A DNA stretch of 64,000 bases, taken from the NCBI RefSeq assembly GCF_000425805.1, contig NZ_KE384456.1:253206-317205 (forward strand). The letters are read 5' to 3'. The notes under the pieces are model-generated. The model saw only the letters and a program-made list of their open reading frames with translations. It was not told the DNA's origin and made no database searches. The position numbers were made by a program, and so were the translations under genes. Shown piece by piece: positions 38,329-47,082 of the stretch. The DNA comes from Pseudomonas vranovensis DSM 16006 (GTDB lineage Bacteria > Pseudomonadota > Gammaproteobacteria > Pseudomonadales > Pseudomonadaceae). Positions within the stretch are counted from its first letter, which is position 1. Every line of letters begins with the position of its first letter.

Positions 38329-38976
38329 TTAGCTGGGAGGATAGCCGTTGAGGGCTTTTTTAACGGATTCGCGCAGGGCATCTTCGCGCTCGCCCTGGGA
38401 GCCCTGGCTACTGGTCTCGGCGCTGGCGCTCCACACCGGTTGGCCGTCGCGGGCGTCATACAGGTCGACCTGTACCACCATCACCTCGACTTCATAGGTG
38501 CGTATCAGCGGCACGCTGGCGTACGCCCCGTAGCCGTTGCGGTAACCGCCCACGCCGCCATAGGCGCCATAGCCTCCATAGGGATAGCCGCCATAGGGGT
38601 AAGCGCCGTAGGGGTAGTAGTCTTCGCGCACCTGGCGCAAGCGACGCTCCAGGCTGAGGTTGGCAGTGACCAGCAGATCGCCCTGGCCATTGCGCGCCGG
38701 TCGCAGGCCGCGCTGGTCCAGGGCGTTGCTGACTGCATCGGCCAGCTGTGCAGGTTCGGTCAGGGCGACACCCGACGGCAACTGACCGTCGCGCCAGGTC
38801 CAGCTGCGGTAGCGTCCATAGTCGCGAGGCGGTGCCGGGTAGGCGCTGGCGTCGAACGTAGTCGCCGCCTGGGGCGGCGCCGGTGGCAGCGGGAGGGAGC
38901 TGGCGACATACGGGTTCGGGCTTTGGCACGCCGCCAGGCTCAGGCACAGCAGGCCCAGGGTCAAACGGTACGGCAT
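38329..38976 (-). CDS. DUF4136 lipoprotein (second of a tandem pair)
   Basis: A 215-residue lipoprotein with lipobox LSLAAC and the same domain pattern as its neighbour: FDASAYPAPPRDYGRYRSWTW, then VSNALDQRGLRPA and VDLYDARDGQPVWSASAE. It differs by a longer Pro-rich linker after the lipid anchor and a YPYGGYPYGGYGAYGG insertion that looks like repeat expansion. GGAGGG precedes ATG 38976. It is 19 bases downstream of cmoM on the same strand. Confidence 0.87.
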   Translation of the reverse strand: MPYRLTLGLLCLSLAACQSPNPYVASSLPLPPAPPQAATTFDASAYPAPPRDYGRYRSWTWRDGQLPSGVALTEPAQLADAVSNALDQRGLRPARNGQGDLLVTANLSLERRLRQVREDYYPYGAYPYGGYPYGGYGAYGGVGGYRNGYGAYASVPLIRTYEVEVMVVQVDLYDARDGQPVWSASAETSSQGSQGEREDALRESVKKALNGYPPS

Positions 38977-38995
38977 GTCACCCTCCAGGCAGGTG

Positions 38996-39745
38996 TCAGC
39001 GGGGTCGGCAGATCCAGTGCAGGTAGCGCCCAAGGCCGGCAAAGGCTGGATGACGCCGATGGGCCAGCTCCATTTCCAGCAGGTCGAGCAGCTCGGCCCT
39101 GGCCTGGAACTCACTGGGCATGTAGTCGTGGAAAACGCGCACGCCGCTCTCTGTTTCGACCTGCCACAGATCTTCAAGTTGCGCCCTGAGCGTGCGCGGA
39201 TCAAGTGGTTTTTGCGGGGTCAGGCTCTGCTTTTCGCCGGCCATGTCGTTGCGCCGCAATTTGCGGAAATGGCCCTTGAGCAGGTTGCGGTAAACCAGTG
39301 CGTCGCGATTGTAGAAGGCCAGTGACAGCAGGCCATCGCTGCGGGTCAGCTGGTGCAGCACAGGCAGGATGGTTTCAGGTTCGGCCAGCCATTCCAGCAC
39401 GGCGTGGCACAGCACCAGGTCGTAGGGCTCGGTCAGCTGCCCGAGCAGTTCCTGCCAGGGCGCCTGGATGAAGATCGCTGGCTGACCGGCCTGGGCGAAG
39501 CGCTCGCGGGCACCGGCGAGCATGGGCTCGGCAGGTTCGGCCAGCGTCACCTGATGCCCGCGTTCGGCCAGCCACAGGGCCATGTGGCCCAGGCCGGCGC
39601 CGATATCCAGGACCCGCAGGGGACGGTCGGGAAGGGCTTCGGCGAGGTCCGCCTGCAGGACCGCGAGGCGGATGGCACCCTTGGCGCCGCCGTAGATCTT
39701 TTCTGCGAAGCGGGTGGCCAGGGCATCGAAGTGACGGTCGTTCAT
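38996..39745 (-). CDS. cmoM: tRNA 5-carboxymethoxyuridine methyltransferase CmoM
   Basis: SAM-dependent enzyme that methylates the wobble nucleoside cmo5U34 to mcmo5U. The 249 residues match CmoM (formerly SmtA) in length and in MNDRHFDALATRFAEKIYGG, the SAM loop LDIGAGLGHMALWLAERGH, FHAVLEW-like CHAVLEWLAEPE and the late GVRVFHDYMPSE. It overlaps the upstream MazG-like gene by four bases, which suggests co-translation of two housekeeping functions. Confidence 0.92.
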   Translation of the reverse strand: MNDRHFDALATRFAEKIYGGAKGAIRLAVLQADLAEALPDRPLRVLDIGAGLGHMALWLAERGHQVTLAEPAEPMLAGARERFAQAGQPAIFIQAPWQELLGQLTEPYDLVLCHAVLEWLAEPETILPVLHQLTRSDGLLSLAFYNRDALVYRNLLKGHFRKLRRNDMAGEKQSLTPQKPLDPRTLRAQLEDLWQVETESGVRVFHDYMPSEFQARAELLDLLEMELAHRRHPAFAGLGRYLHWICRPR

Positions 39746-40047
39746 CGGGCAAACCGCCGTTCATTGTCGGCCAGCTTGCTGCGTACCACCTGCTCCATGT
39801 CCAGGCCCAACTCACTGCACAGCAGCAACAGGTACAGCACCACGTCACCGACTTCCTGGCCGGCGTGCTCCAGTTGCTCGGGGGCAAGCGTGCGCGATTG
39901 GTCTTCGCTCAGCCACTGGAAGATCTCGACCAGCTCGGCCATTTCCACACTGGCGGCCATGGCCAGGTTCTTTGGACTGTGGAAGCCACGCCAATCGTTG
40001 TTGTCACGGATGCGGTGCATGCGTTGGGTCAGTTCGTGCAGGTTCAT
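39742..40047 (-). CDS. MazG-like nucleotide pyrophosphohydrolase
   Basis: A 101-residue all-helical protein of the MazG/dCTPase type that should cleave NTPs to NMP and pyrophosphate. The EExxE-type metal site is visible in VEMAELVEIFQW and the second half in QEVGDVVLYLLLLC. RGFHSPKNLAMAASVE precedes it, as in RS21-C6-like enzymes. GAGGAG before ATG 40047 fixes the start. A role in clearing damaged nucleotides is inferred. Confidence 0.88.
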   Translation of the reverse strand: MNLHELTQRMHRIRDNNDWRGFHSPKNLAMAASVEMAELVEIFQWLSEDQSRTLAPEQLEHAGQEVGDVVLYLLLLCSELGLDMEQVVRSKLADNERRFAR

Positions 40048-40108
40048 CAAGACTCTCCTCAAGTCGCATAGCTTCAGGCGGGCGCCGTCGCAACGCAAGA
40101 GGGCCTTG

Positions 40109-40963
40109 TCAGTCCAGCCGCCGCCAGGTTCCGCGCATGTGCTGCAGGTCACCGTGGCCGTCCAGTTGCAGCTGTCCTTCGGCTGCAGTCGGGCTTGCGT
40201 TGAGGATGACTTCACTGGGCAGGCGCACGGGTTTGAGGAAGTCCACGGCAATCTCGTAGCCGCTGACCGGCAAGTGCCCGCGCAATGCGGCCAGGGTCAT
40301 GGCTTTGCTCCACATGCCATGGGCGATAGCTGTAGGGAAGCCGAACAGTTTTGCGCTGGTGGCGCTGAGGTGGATGGGGTTGTAGTCGCCGCACACCTTG
40401 GCGTAGTGCCGGCCGATATCGCTGTCGGCGTACCAGCGGGTCAGTTCGCTCAAGGAAGGAGTGGCAGGTTCGACATCCGCTTCGGGCTCGCCCGTCAGTT
40501 TCAGCCCGCGGCACAGCATGCGGCTGGTCTCGGCCCAGATCAGCCCCAGGCCGTCCGAGGCTTCGGTGACCAGATCGAAAGAGCCCCCCTTTTCATGGGG
40601 CTGCAGGTTCTGCACATGTACGCTGAAGCGCAAATGGCTGATACCGCCCAGCGGCCGCACCACACGGATGCTGTTGTGCAGGTGGACGAGGCCAAGCAAG
40701 GGGAAGGGGAAATCCTTGTCGGTCAGCAGTTGCAACTGCAGGGCGAACGCCATCACATGGGGGAAGGTGGGCGGCAGGCGCCCATCGTCACTGAAGTGAC
40801 AGAGCTTGCGGTAGTCCTCGAGTTGCTTGGGGTTGACCTCAAGGTAACTGCGCAAGCCCTGTTCGGGCAGCGTATCGCCGGTGATCTTGCGTTTGCGTGC
40901 CGCGCGCAGGTACAGGCCGGACAACGCAGCGGTGCTACTCAGATCGTGCCACTGTCGTGTCAT
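40109..40963 (-). CDS. MaoC-type hydratase/dehydratase, HtdX-like
   Basis: A 284-residue double-hot-dog protein, expected to dehydrate 3-hydroxyacyl thioesters. The hydratase motif is in the C-terminal half: YAKVCGDYNPIHLSATSAKL, then FPTAIAHGMW, which supplies the catalytic Asp/His pair. The N-terminal hot-dog lacks that motif, as in related two-domain dehydratases. It begins two bases after the stop of the large FabG gene, preceded by a G-run. The same pair of genes forms htdX-fabG4 in mycobacteria. Confidence 0.87.
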   Translation of the reverse strand: MTRQWHDLSSTAALSGLYLRAARKRKITGDTLPEQGLRSYLEVNPKQLEDYRKLCHFSDDGRLPPTFPHVMAFALQLQLLTDKDFPFPLLGLVHLHNSIRVVRPLGGISHLRFSVHVQNLQPHEKGGSFDLVTEASDGLGLIWAETSRMLCRGLKLTGEPEADVEPATPSLSELTRWYADSDIGRHYAKVCGDYNPIHLSATSAKLFGFPTAIAHGMWSKAMTLAALRGHLPVSGYEIAVDFLKPVRLPSEVILNASPTAAEGQLQLDGHGDLQHMRGTWRRLD

Positions 40964-40965
40964 GT

Positions 40966-42318
40966 TCAAGCCCCCATCACGGCCTGGCCACATACCCGCA
41001 GCACCTGGCCATTGACTGCACCGGTACCGGGTTGTGCCAGCCATGCCACGGCTTCGGCGACATCCTGGGGCAAGCCACCCTGGCCCAGGGAGCTCATGCG
41101 CCGCCCGGCTTCGCGCAGGGCAAAGGGAATGGCGGCGGTCATGCGCGTCTCGATGAAACCGGGGGCCACGGCGTTGACGCTGCCGCCGCGTTCGGCCAGC
41201 TTCGGTGCCCAGGCCTGAGCCAGGCCAATCAGCCCGGCCTTGCTGGCGGCATAGTTGGACTGCCCGCGGTTGCCGGCGATGCCGCTGATCGAGGCCAGCA
41301 ACACGATGCGCGCGTTGTCGTGCAGGGCGCCGCTGTCGAACAGGGCCTGGGTCAGGAGCTGGGGGGCCTTGAGGTTGACCGCCAGGACCGAATCCCAGTA
41401 TTCCGGGGTCATGTTCGCCAGAGTCTTGTCGCGGGTGATGCCGGCGTTATGGACCACGATGTCGATGCCATCGGGCAGCCCTTCGATCAGTTGCGCCGGG
41501 GCATCGGCGGCGCAGATGTCCAGGGCCAGGCTGCGACCGCCCAGGCGCGCGGCCAGGGCTTCGAGGTCGGCCTTGGCCTGGGGTACATCGAGCAACACCA
41601 CCTCGGCACCGTCGCGGGTCAGGGTTTCGGCAATAGCCGCACCAATGCCACGGGCGGCGCCCGTGACCAGGGCCTTGCGTCCGGCCAAGGGGCGGGTCCA
41701 GTCCTGGACGCTGCTGGCGCACGCGCCAAGGCGCAGCACTTGCCCGGAGATAAAGGCGCTCTTGGGCGACAGGAAAAACCGCAGGGCGCCTTCGAGCTGG
41801 TCTTCGCCGGTGTCGCTGATGTACAGCAACTGCAGGGTGGCGCCCGCTCGCAGTTCTTTGGCCAGGGAGCGGCTGAAACCTTCGAGGGCGCGTTGGGTCA
41901 CCTGGGCCAGCGGGTCATCGAGCTGTTCCGGTGGCCGTCCAAGAATCACCACATGGGCGCTGGGTGCCAGGCTGCGCAGGAGCGGCTGGAAGAACTCGCG
42001 TAATTGCTTGAGCTGGTCGGTGTCTTCCAGTTCGCTGGCATCGAACACCACGGCCTTGAGTTTGGGGCCAAGCCCGGCAACCCATTCGGTCGCGCCCAGC
42101 TCGGGACTGGCGAAGCTGTAGACGTCGTCGGTCAGGCGCTGCGCGAATGCCTCGACCCTGTTCGCCAAAGGCCCGCCTCCGAGCAGCAGGGCGCCGTCCA
42201 CAGGCCGCAGGCGACCGGCCTCCCAGCGTTCCAGGCGCGCTGGGCTGGGCAGGCCCACGGCCCCCACCAGGCGCCGGCCGAGGTCGGAGTTGGCGAAGTC
42301 GATATAGCGGTCGCTCAT
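40966..42318 (-). CDS. High-molecular-weight 3-oxoacyl reductase, FabG4-like
   Basis: A 450-residue short-chain dehydrogenase with two Rossmann-like halves. The N-terminal 200 residues are a degenerate domain with no cofactor motif. The C-terminal half has the cofactor loop TGAARGIG, NAG in VVHNAGITRD and the catalytic triad in LLASISGIAGNRGQSNYAASK. This architecture is that of FabG4, which reduces 3-oxoacyl-CoA with NADH. AGGGAG precedes ATG 42318. It is the first gene of the minus-strand run and divergent from a thiolase gene. Confidence 0.9.
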   Translation of the reverse strand: MSDRYIDFANSDLGRRLVGAVGLPSPARLERWEAGRLRPVDGALLLGGGPLANRVEAFAQRLTDDVYSFASPELGATEWVAGLGPKLKAVVFDASELEDTDQLKQLREFFQPLLRSLAPSAHVVILGRPPEQLDDPLAQVTQRALEGFSRSLAKELRAGATLQLLYISDTGEDQLEGALRFFLSPKSAFISGQVLRLGACASSVQDWTRPLAGRKALVTGAARGIGAAIAETLTRDGAEVVLLDVPQAKADLEALAARLGGRSLALDICAADAPAQLIEGLPDGIDIVVHNAGITRDKTLANMTPEYWDSVLAVNLKAPQLLTQALFDSGALHDNARIVLLASISGIAGNRGQSNYAASKAGLIGLAQAWAPKLAERGGSVNAVAPGFIETRMTAAIPFALREAGRRMSSLGQGGLPQDVAEAVAWLAQPGTGAVNGQVLRVCGQAVMGA

Positions 42319-42437
42319 GTGCGCGTCTCCCTGAAATAAGCTTCAAAGTGTGGACCATGATTGGCCGTTGGTCGTTCGACCGCGCAAAAAACACCTACGC
42401 TGTAGCGGACTGTTTGCTGATAAAGAGGACATTACGC

Positions 42438-43715
42438 ATGCGTTCATTGCGCCGGGTCGCGATCATTGGCGGCAATCGGATTCCCTTCGCCCGTTCCAAC
42501 GGCGCCTACGCCACTGCCAGTGACCAGGCGATGCTTACCGCAGCCCTCGAAGGGCTGATCGAACGCTATGGCCTGCACGGCCTGCAACTGGGCGAGGTGG
42601 CGGCCGGGGCTGTGCTCAAGCACTCCCGGGACATGAACCTCACCCGTGAATGCGTGCTCGGCTCGCGTCTGTCGGCGCAAACGCCCGCCTACGACCTGCA
42701 ACAGGCTTGCGGCACGGGGCTTGAGACGGCGATACAGGTGGCCAACAAGATCGCCCTGGGGCAGATCCACAGCGGGATTGCCGGTGGTGTCGACACCACT
42801 TCAGATGCGCCCATCGCCGTCAACGAGGGCTTGCGTCGCATTCTGCTCCAGGCCAATCGCGGCAAGACCACGGCCGACAAGCTCAAGGCCTTTCTCAAGC
42901 TGCGCCCGGGTCACCTCAAGCCCGAACTGCCACGCAACGGCGAACCGCGCACTGGGCTGTCGATGGGGCAGCATTGCGAGCTGATGGCGCAGACCTGGCA
43001 GATTCCCCGCAACGAGCAGGACGCACTGGCGCTGCTCAGTCACCAGCACCTGACGGCCGCCTATGCCGAAGGCTGGCATGATGACCTGCTCACCCCGTTC
43101 CAGGGCCTGACCCGCGACAACAACCTGCGCGCCGACCTGTCCCTGGAGAAACTCGTCAGCCTCAAGCCAGCGTTTGAGCGCAGCGAAAAAGGCACCCTGA
43201 CGGCGGGCAACTCCACGCCGCTGACCGATGGTGCCTCGGTGGTGTTGCTGGGCAGCGAAGACTGGGCTCGTGAGCACAATCTTGAGGTGCTGGCGTATCT
43301 GGTCGATGGCGAAACTGCGGCGGTGGATTTCGTCAAAGGTCAGGAGGGGCTGTTGATGGCGCCGGCCTACGCGGTCCCCAGGTTGCTGGCGCGCAATGGC
43401 TTGAGCCTGCAGGATTTCGACTACTACGAGATCCACGAAGCCTTCGCTGCCCAGGTGCTGTGTACCCTCAAGGCTTGGGAAGACCCCGACTACTGCCAGC
43501 GCAAGCTGGGCCTGAGCGAGCCACTGGGGGCCATTGATCGCAGCAAACTCAACGTCAAGGGCAGCTCACTGGCAGCCGGGCATCCGTTCGCTGCCACCGG
43601 CGGGCGCATCCTGGCCAATATGGCCAAGCTGCTGGCCACTGCAGGCAAGGGCCGTGGTCTGATTTCTATCTGCGCCGCCGGTGGTCAGGGCGTTACGGCG
43701 ATCATCGAGCGCTGA
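42438..43715 (+). CDS. Acetyl-CoA acyltransferase (thiolase), FadA2/FadI-like
   Basis: A 425-residue thiolase. The nucleophilic cysteine is in QQACGTGLETA, the two histidines are in YEIHEAFAAQ and AAGHPFAATG, and the second cysteine is in SICAAGGQG. GAGGA eight bases before ATG 42438 fixes the start. It is divergent from the FabG4-like and MaoC genes across 119 bases. With them it covers three steps of a fatty acyl-CoA spiral: thiolysis or condensation, reduction and dehydration. The 3' end overlaps the convergent transporter gene by 14 bases. Confidence 0.93.
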   Translation: MRSLRRVAIIGGNRIPFARSNGAYATASDQAMLTAALEGLIERYGLHGLQLGEVAAGAVLKHSRDMNLTRECVLGSRLSAQTPAYDLQQACGTGLETAIQVANKIALGQIHSGIAGGVDTTSDAPIAVNEGLRRILLQANRGKTTADKLKAFLKLRPGHLKPELPRNGEPRTGLSMGQHCELMAQTWQIPRNEQDALALLSHQHLTAAYAEGWHDDLLTPFQGLTRDNNLRADLSLEKLVSLKPAFERSEKGTLTAGNSTPLTDGASVVLLGSEDWAREHNLEVLAYLVDGETAAVDFVKGQEGLLMAPAYAVPRLLARNGLSLQDFDYYEIHEAFAAQVLCTLKAWEDPDYCQRKLGLSEPLGAIDRSKLNVKGSSLAAGHPFAATGGRILANMAKLLATAGKGRGLISICAAGGQGVTAIIER

Positions 43716-44721
43716 CCAGCGCTGGCGCTTCGACCGTGGCCGGGCGATTGGCATAGTGCTCGGCCATGATCGAGCAGACGATCAGTTGCAGCGGGTGGTA
43801 GATCATGATCGGCAGCAGGATCAGGCCCAGGCCCGGGTGGGCACCGAAGATCAGCGCAGCCATCGGCGCACCGGCGGCCAGGGACTTCTTGCTGGCACAG
43901 AACACCGCGGCCACTTCGTCGGCCGGGCTCAAGCGCAGGGCTCGCGCGGTGCGGGTGGTCATCCACAGGATCAAGGCCAGCAGCATGGCGCTGCCCACGA
44001 ACGCCGTGACCAGCACCCCGTTGCCTTGCTGCTGCCACATGCCCGACACCATCGAGTTGCAGAACGCGGCATACACCAGTAGCAGGATCACCAGCTTGTC
44101 CATGATATTGGTGTAGCGCTTGTGCCGAGCGAAGAAGCGGCCCAGCCACGGGCGCAGCAGCTGGCCTAGCAGTAGCGGCAACAGCAGCAGGGCGCAGAGG
44201 TCGAGCAGGGTGGCGGCCAGGTCGATGCCGCCGCTGCCGCTGCCCACTACCAGGCTGACCAGCCAGGGGGTGATGAAAATGCCGAGGACGCTGGACAGGC
44301 TGGCATTGAGAATCGCCGCCGGCACATTGCCGCCTGCGCTGCCGGTAAGGGCCACCGAGGATGAGATGGTCGAGGGCAGGGCACACAGGTAGAAAAAGCC
44401 CAGCATCAACAGCGCTGGGACCTGGCTGCCGAGTACGCGGTCGGCCAGCCACCAGATCAACGGAAAGATCACGAAGGTGAAACCCTGCACCATCAGGTGC
44501 AGGCGCCCGTTCCGTAGACCATGGCGAACCTGTTCGCTGGAGAGGTTGATACCGTGCAGGAAGAACACCAGGAATACGCCGGTATTGATGACGTACTCGG
44601 CATGCATCGCGCCGCCGCTGCTGCCGAAACTTGGGAACAGCCAGGCCAGGAAAGTGGCGAGGAACATGCCGCATAGGAACCAGTCGGTAACCACGCGTTT
44701 GAGGTGCTTGAGCGCTTGCAT
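43702..44721 (-). CDS. Bile acid:sodium symporter family transporter (YfeH-like)
   Basis: A 339-residue inner-membrane protein with about ten helices of the SBF-like fold. Family segments visible are FFLHGINLSSEQ, the crossover region ALPSTISSSVALTGSAGGN and a second broken helix CASKKSLAAGAPMAA. The substrate is unknown; bacterial members carry organic anions and bile acids are unlikely in this host. AAAGG precedes ATG 44721. It is divergent from an AraC regulator 87 bases away, which is its probable regulator. Confidence 0.9.
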   Translation of the reverse strand: MQALKHLKRVVTDWFLCGMFLATFLAWLFPSFGSSGGAMHAEYVINTGVFLVFFLHGINLSSEQVRHGLRNGRLHLMVQGFTFVIFPLIWWLADRVLGSQVPALLMLGFFYLCALPSTISSSVALTGSAGGNVPAAILNASLSSVLGIFITPWLVSLVVGSGSGGIDLAATLLDLCALLLLPLLLGQLLRPWLGRFFARHKRYTNIMDKLVILLLVYAAFCNSMVSGMWQQQGNGVLVTAFVGSAMLLALILWMTTRTARALRLSPADEVAAVFCASKKSLAAGAPMAALIFGAHPGLGLILLPIMIYHPLQLIVCSIMAEHYANRPATVEAPALVSAR

Positions 44722-44808
44722 GGGCGGGCCTTTGAATCATTTTGCAACCAATGAGGCATGAGGCTACCCTGCCCGGAATAATGCCGTCTTGCGATATAAG
44801 GCCAACCG

Positions 44809-45597
44809 ATGCCGACAAACGGACAAAGACAGGGCCCTCGTCCGATCCCCGCCCTGACGCAACTACCCAGGCCTGTGTACGCACGGGCCGAAAGCTTGAG
44901 CGCCGGTTCCTGGACCACCCGCCACCAGCATGATTGGGTGCAGTTTTCCTATGCGATCAGCGGGGTGCTTGGGGTACGCACTGCCGAAGGCAGCTATTTC
45001 GCCCCACCACAATGGGGGGTGTGGATACCGGCGGGCGCCGAGCATGAGGTGGAAACCTCGATGCGGGCCGAGATGCGCAGCCTGTATGTTCACCGCGACG
45101 CTTGCCGTTGGGCGCCGGAGCAGTGCCGGGTACTGGAAGTCACCCCACTTGCTCGCGAGCTGATCAAGCAGTTTTGCCTGTTGCCGGTGGACTATCCCGA
45201 AGACGACAGCCCCGAGGCGCGGCTGGTCGGCGTATTGCTTGATCAGTTGCAGGCGTTGCCGCAAGTGGGCTTTTCCTTGCCCCTGCCGCAAAACCCGCGC
45301 TTGCTGGGGCTGTGCAACGAATTGCTCGCGCATCCCGAGGAGGGGCAAACCCTTGGCCAGTGGGCGCAGCAGCTGAATACCTCGGAAAAGACCCTGATGC
45401 GCCTGTTCCAGCGAGAAACCGGCCTGAGCTTTCGTGGCTGGCGCCAGCGCATGCGCCTGTTATCGTCGCTCACTGCCCTCGAAGCGGGACAAAGCGTTAC
45501 CGACGCCGCGCTGGGCTGTGGCTATGACTCGACATCGGCCTATATCGCCGCCTTCAAGAGCCTGTTCGGCATGACCCCGGGGGGCCTGCGCCTGTGA
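44809..45597 (+). CDS. AraC family transcriptional regulator
   Basis: A 262-residue regulator. The N-terminal cupin has HQHDWVQFSYAISG and WIPAGAEHEVE. The C-terminal double helix-turn-helix has LGQWAQQLNTSEKTLMRLFQ and the signature GYDSTSAYIAAFKSLFGMTP. This subgroup often controls an adjacent divergent exporter, here the SBF-fold transporter. The effector is unknown. AAGG lies seven bases before ATG 44809. Confidence 0.9.
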   Translation: MPTNGQRQGPRPIPALTQLPRPVYARAESLSAGSWTTRHQHDWVQFSYAISGVLGVRTAEGSYFAPPQWGVWIPAGAEHEVETSMRAEMRSLYVHRDACRWAPEQCRVLEVTPLARELIKQFCLLPVDYPEDDSPEARLVGVLLDQLQALPQVGFSLPLPQNPRLLGLCNELLAHPEEGQTLGQWAQQLNTSEKTLMRLFQRETGLSFRGWRQRMRLLSSLTALEAGQSVTDAALGCGYDSTSAYIAAFKSLFGMTPGGLRL

Positions 45598-45712
45598 GTG
45601 GCAACGTATTCTGATGATTTTTGTGAACGATTGTGCTCCGAGAGATACAAAAACAATGGCAAGTCGGACGGTTTGTCGTTACAACGCAGAGCGGTCTTGA
45701 TACAGCGACAAT

Positions 45713-45727
45713 CCGGTGCAGCACCGG
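45713..45727 (+). promoter_or_regulatory. Small perfect hairpin in the leader of the RIO kinase gene
   Basis: CCGGTG and CACCGG pair around a CAG loop, 53 bases before the chosen start. It lies in a 182-base gap with A-rich stretches between the AraC and RIO genes. It could shape the 5' end of the mRNA; no T run follows. Confidence 0.3.
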
Positions 45728-45779
45728 TGACCTACAAAAATCCATGTGTCTGGCAGAACAGGACCCCCGACAAAAGCCG

Positions 45780-46673
45780 ATGAAGACTCCAAAACGCATT
45801 GAACCACTGGTTGAAGATGGACTGGTCGACGAAGTACTGCGACCACTGATGAGTGGCAAGGAGGCCGCCGTGTACGTGGTGCGCTGCGGTCAGGAACTGC
45901 GTTGTGCCAAGGTCTACAAAGAGGCCAACAAACGCAGCTTCCGCCAGGCCGCCGAGTACCAGGAAGGGCGCAAGGTGCGCAACAGCCGCCAGGCCCGGGC
46001 CATGGCCAAGGGTTCCAAGTACGGGAAAAAGGAAGCCGAAGACGCCTGGCAGAACGCCGAGGTTGCCGCCCTGTTCCGCCTGGCCAACGCCGGTGTACGA
46101 GTGCCGCGGCCCTACGACTTCCTTGACGGTGTGCTGCTGATGGAACTGGTGGCCGACGAGTACGGCGATGCCGCGCCACGGCTCAACGATGTCCACCTGG
46201 AGCCAGAGCAGGCGCGCGAATACCACGCCTTTGTGATCCGCCAGATCGTGCTGATGCTCTGCACCGGCCTGGTGCATGGCGACCTGTCGGAATTCAACGT
46301 GCTGCTAGGCCCCGACGGTCCGGTGATCATCGACCTGCCACAGGCAGTGGATGCGGCGGGCAACAACCACGCCTTCAGCATGCTGGAGCGAGATGTCGGC
46401 AACATGGCGGCCTATTTCGGCCGCTTTGCCCCGGAACTCAAGCAGACCCGCTATGCCCGGGAAATGTGGGCCCTGTACCAGGCTGGCGAGCTGCTGCCAG
46501 AGACCGAGCTCAGCGGCCAGTACCAGGACGATGAGCACACCGCCGATGTCGACGGGGTCATGCGCGAGATTGATGCCGCCCGTCTGGATGAGGCCCGCCG
46601 GCGTGCTGCCAGGGACGACGCCGAACGGGGCCCCAGCAAGGAAGAGGAGCCCGCGCCGCCCTGGCTGCAGTAA
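45780..46673 (+). CDS. RIO-type serine/threonine protein kinase
   Basis: A 297-residue atypical protein kinase of the RIO family. Nucleotide-binding region: LMSGKEAAVYVVRC and AKVYKE with the conserved Lys. Catalytic loop: LVHGDLSEFNVLL with Asp and Asn. Metal-binding motif: VIIDLPQAVD. The acidic, Arg-rich tail is probably disordered. ATG 45780 (MKTPKR) is chosen because conserved sequence begins there, though no clear ribosome site precedes it; ATG 45744 is an alternative. Its place beside cueR matches PA4780. Bacterial RIO substrates are unknown to me. Confidence 0.88.
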   Translation: MKTPKRIEPLVEDGLVDEVLRPLMSGKEAAVYVVRCGQELRCAKVYKEANKRSFRQAAEYQEGRKVRNSRQARAMAKGSKYGKKEAEDAWQNAEVAALFRLANAGVRVPRPYDFLDGVLLMELVADEYGDAAPRLNDVHLEPEQAREYHAFVIRQIVLMLCTGLVHGDLSEFNVLLGPDGPVIIDLPQAVDAAGNNHAFSMLERDVGNMAAYFGRFAPELKQTRYAREMWALYQAGELLPETELSGQYQDDEHTADVDGVMREIDAARLDEARRRAARDDAERGPSKEEEPAPPWLQ

Positions 46674-46677
46674 TGCT

Positions 46678-47082
46678 TCAGTGACAGCAACTGCTGCCGG
46701 CTGCCAGGTCCTTGAGGATCGGGCAGTCAGGGCGGTCGTCGCCCTGGCAGTGGGCGACCAGCTCGCTCAAGGTATCGCGCAGACTCACCAATTCTTCAAT
46801 TCGCCGGTTCAAGTCATCAATGTGCTGGCTGGCCAGGGCCTTGACGTCGGCACTGGCACGCTGACGGTCTTGCCACAGGGTCAGCAGCCTGGCGACTTCC
46901 TCCAGAGAAAAGCCCAGATCACGCGAGCGCTTGATGAATGCCAGGCTGTGCAGGTCGTCTTCCGAGTACAGGCGATAGCCGCTGTCGCTGCGCAGGGGCG
47001 GCTTTAGCAGGCCGATGGACTCGTAGTAGCGGATCATCTTGGCGCTCAAGCCGGAACGGCGAGCGGCTTGTCCGATATTCAT
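46678..47082 (-). CDS. cueR: Copper-responsive regulator CueR
   Basis: MerR-family activator of 134 residues sensing Cu+, Ag+ or Au+. The winged helix-turn-helix is NIGQAARRSGLSAKMIRYYE. A dimerisation helix and the metal loop follow, with two cysteines separated by seven residues in CQGDDRPDC, which marks +1 metal sensors. The C-terminal CC pair (SSCCH) is typical of CueR proteins. It overlaps the end of copA by four bases and so is made from the promoter it controls, giving positive feedback on the sensor. Confidence 0.95.
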   Translation of the reverse strand: MNIGQAARRSGLSAKMIRYYESIGLLKPPLRSDSGYRLYSEDDLHSLAFIKRSRDLGFSLEEVARLLTLWQDRQRASADVKALASQHIDDLNRRIEELVSLRDTLSELVAHCQGDDRPDCPILKDLAAGSSCCH

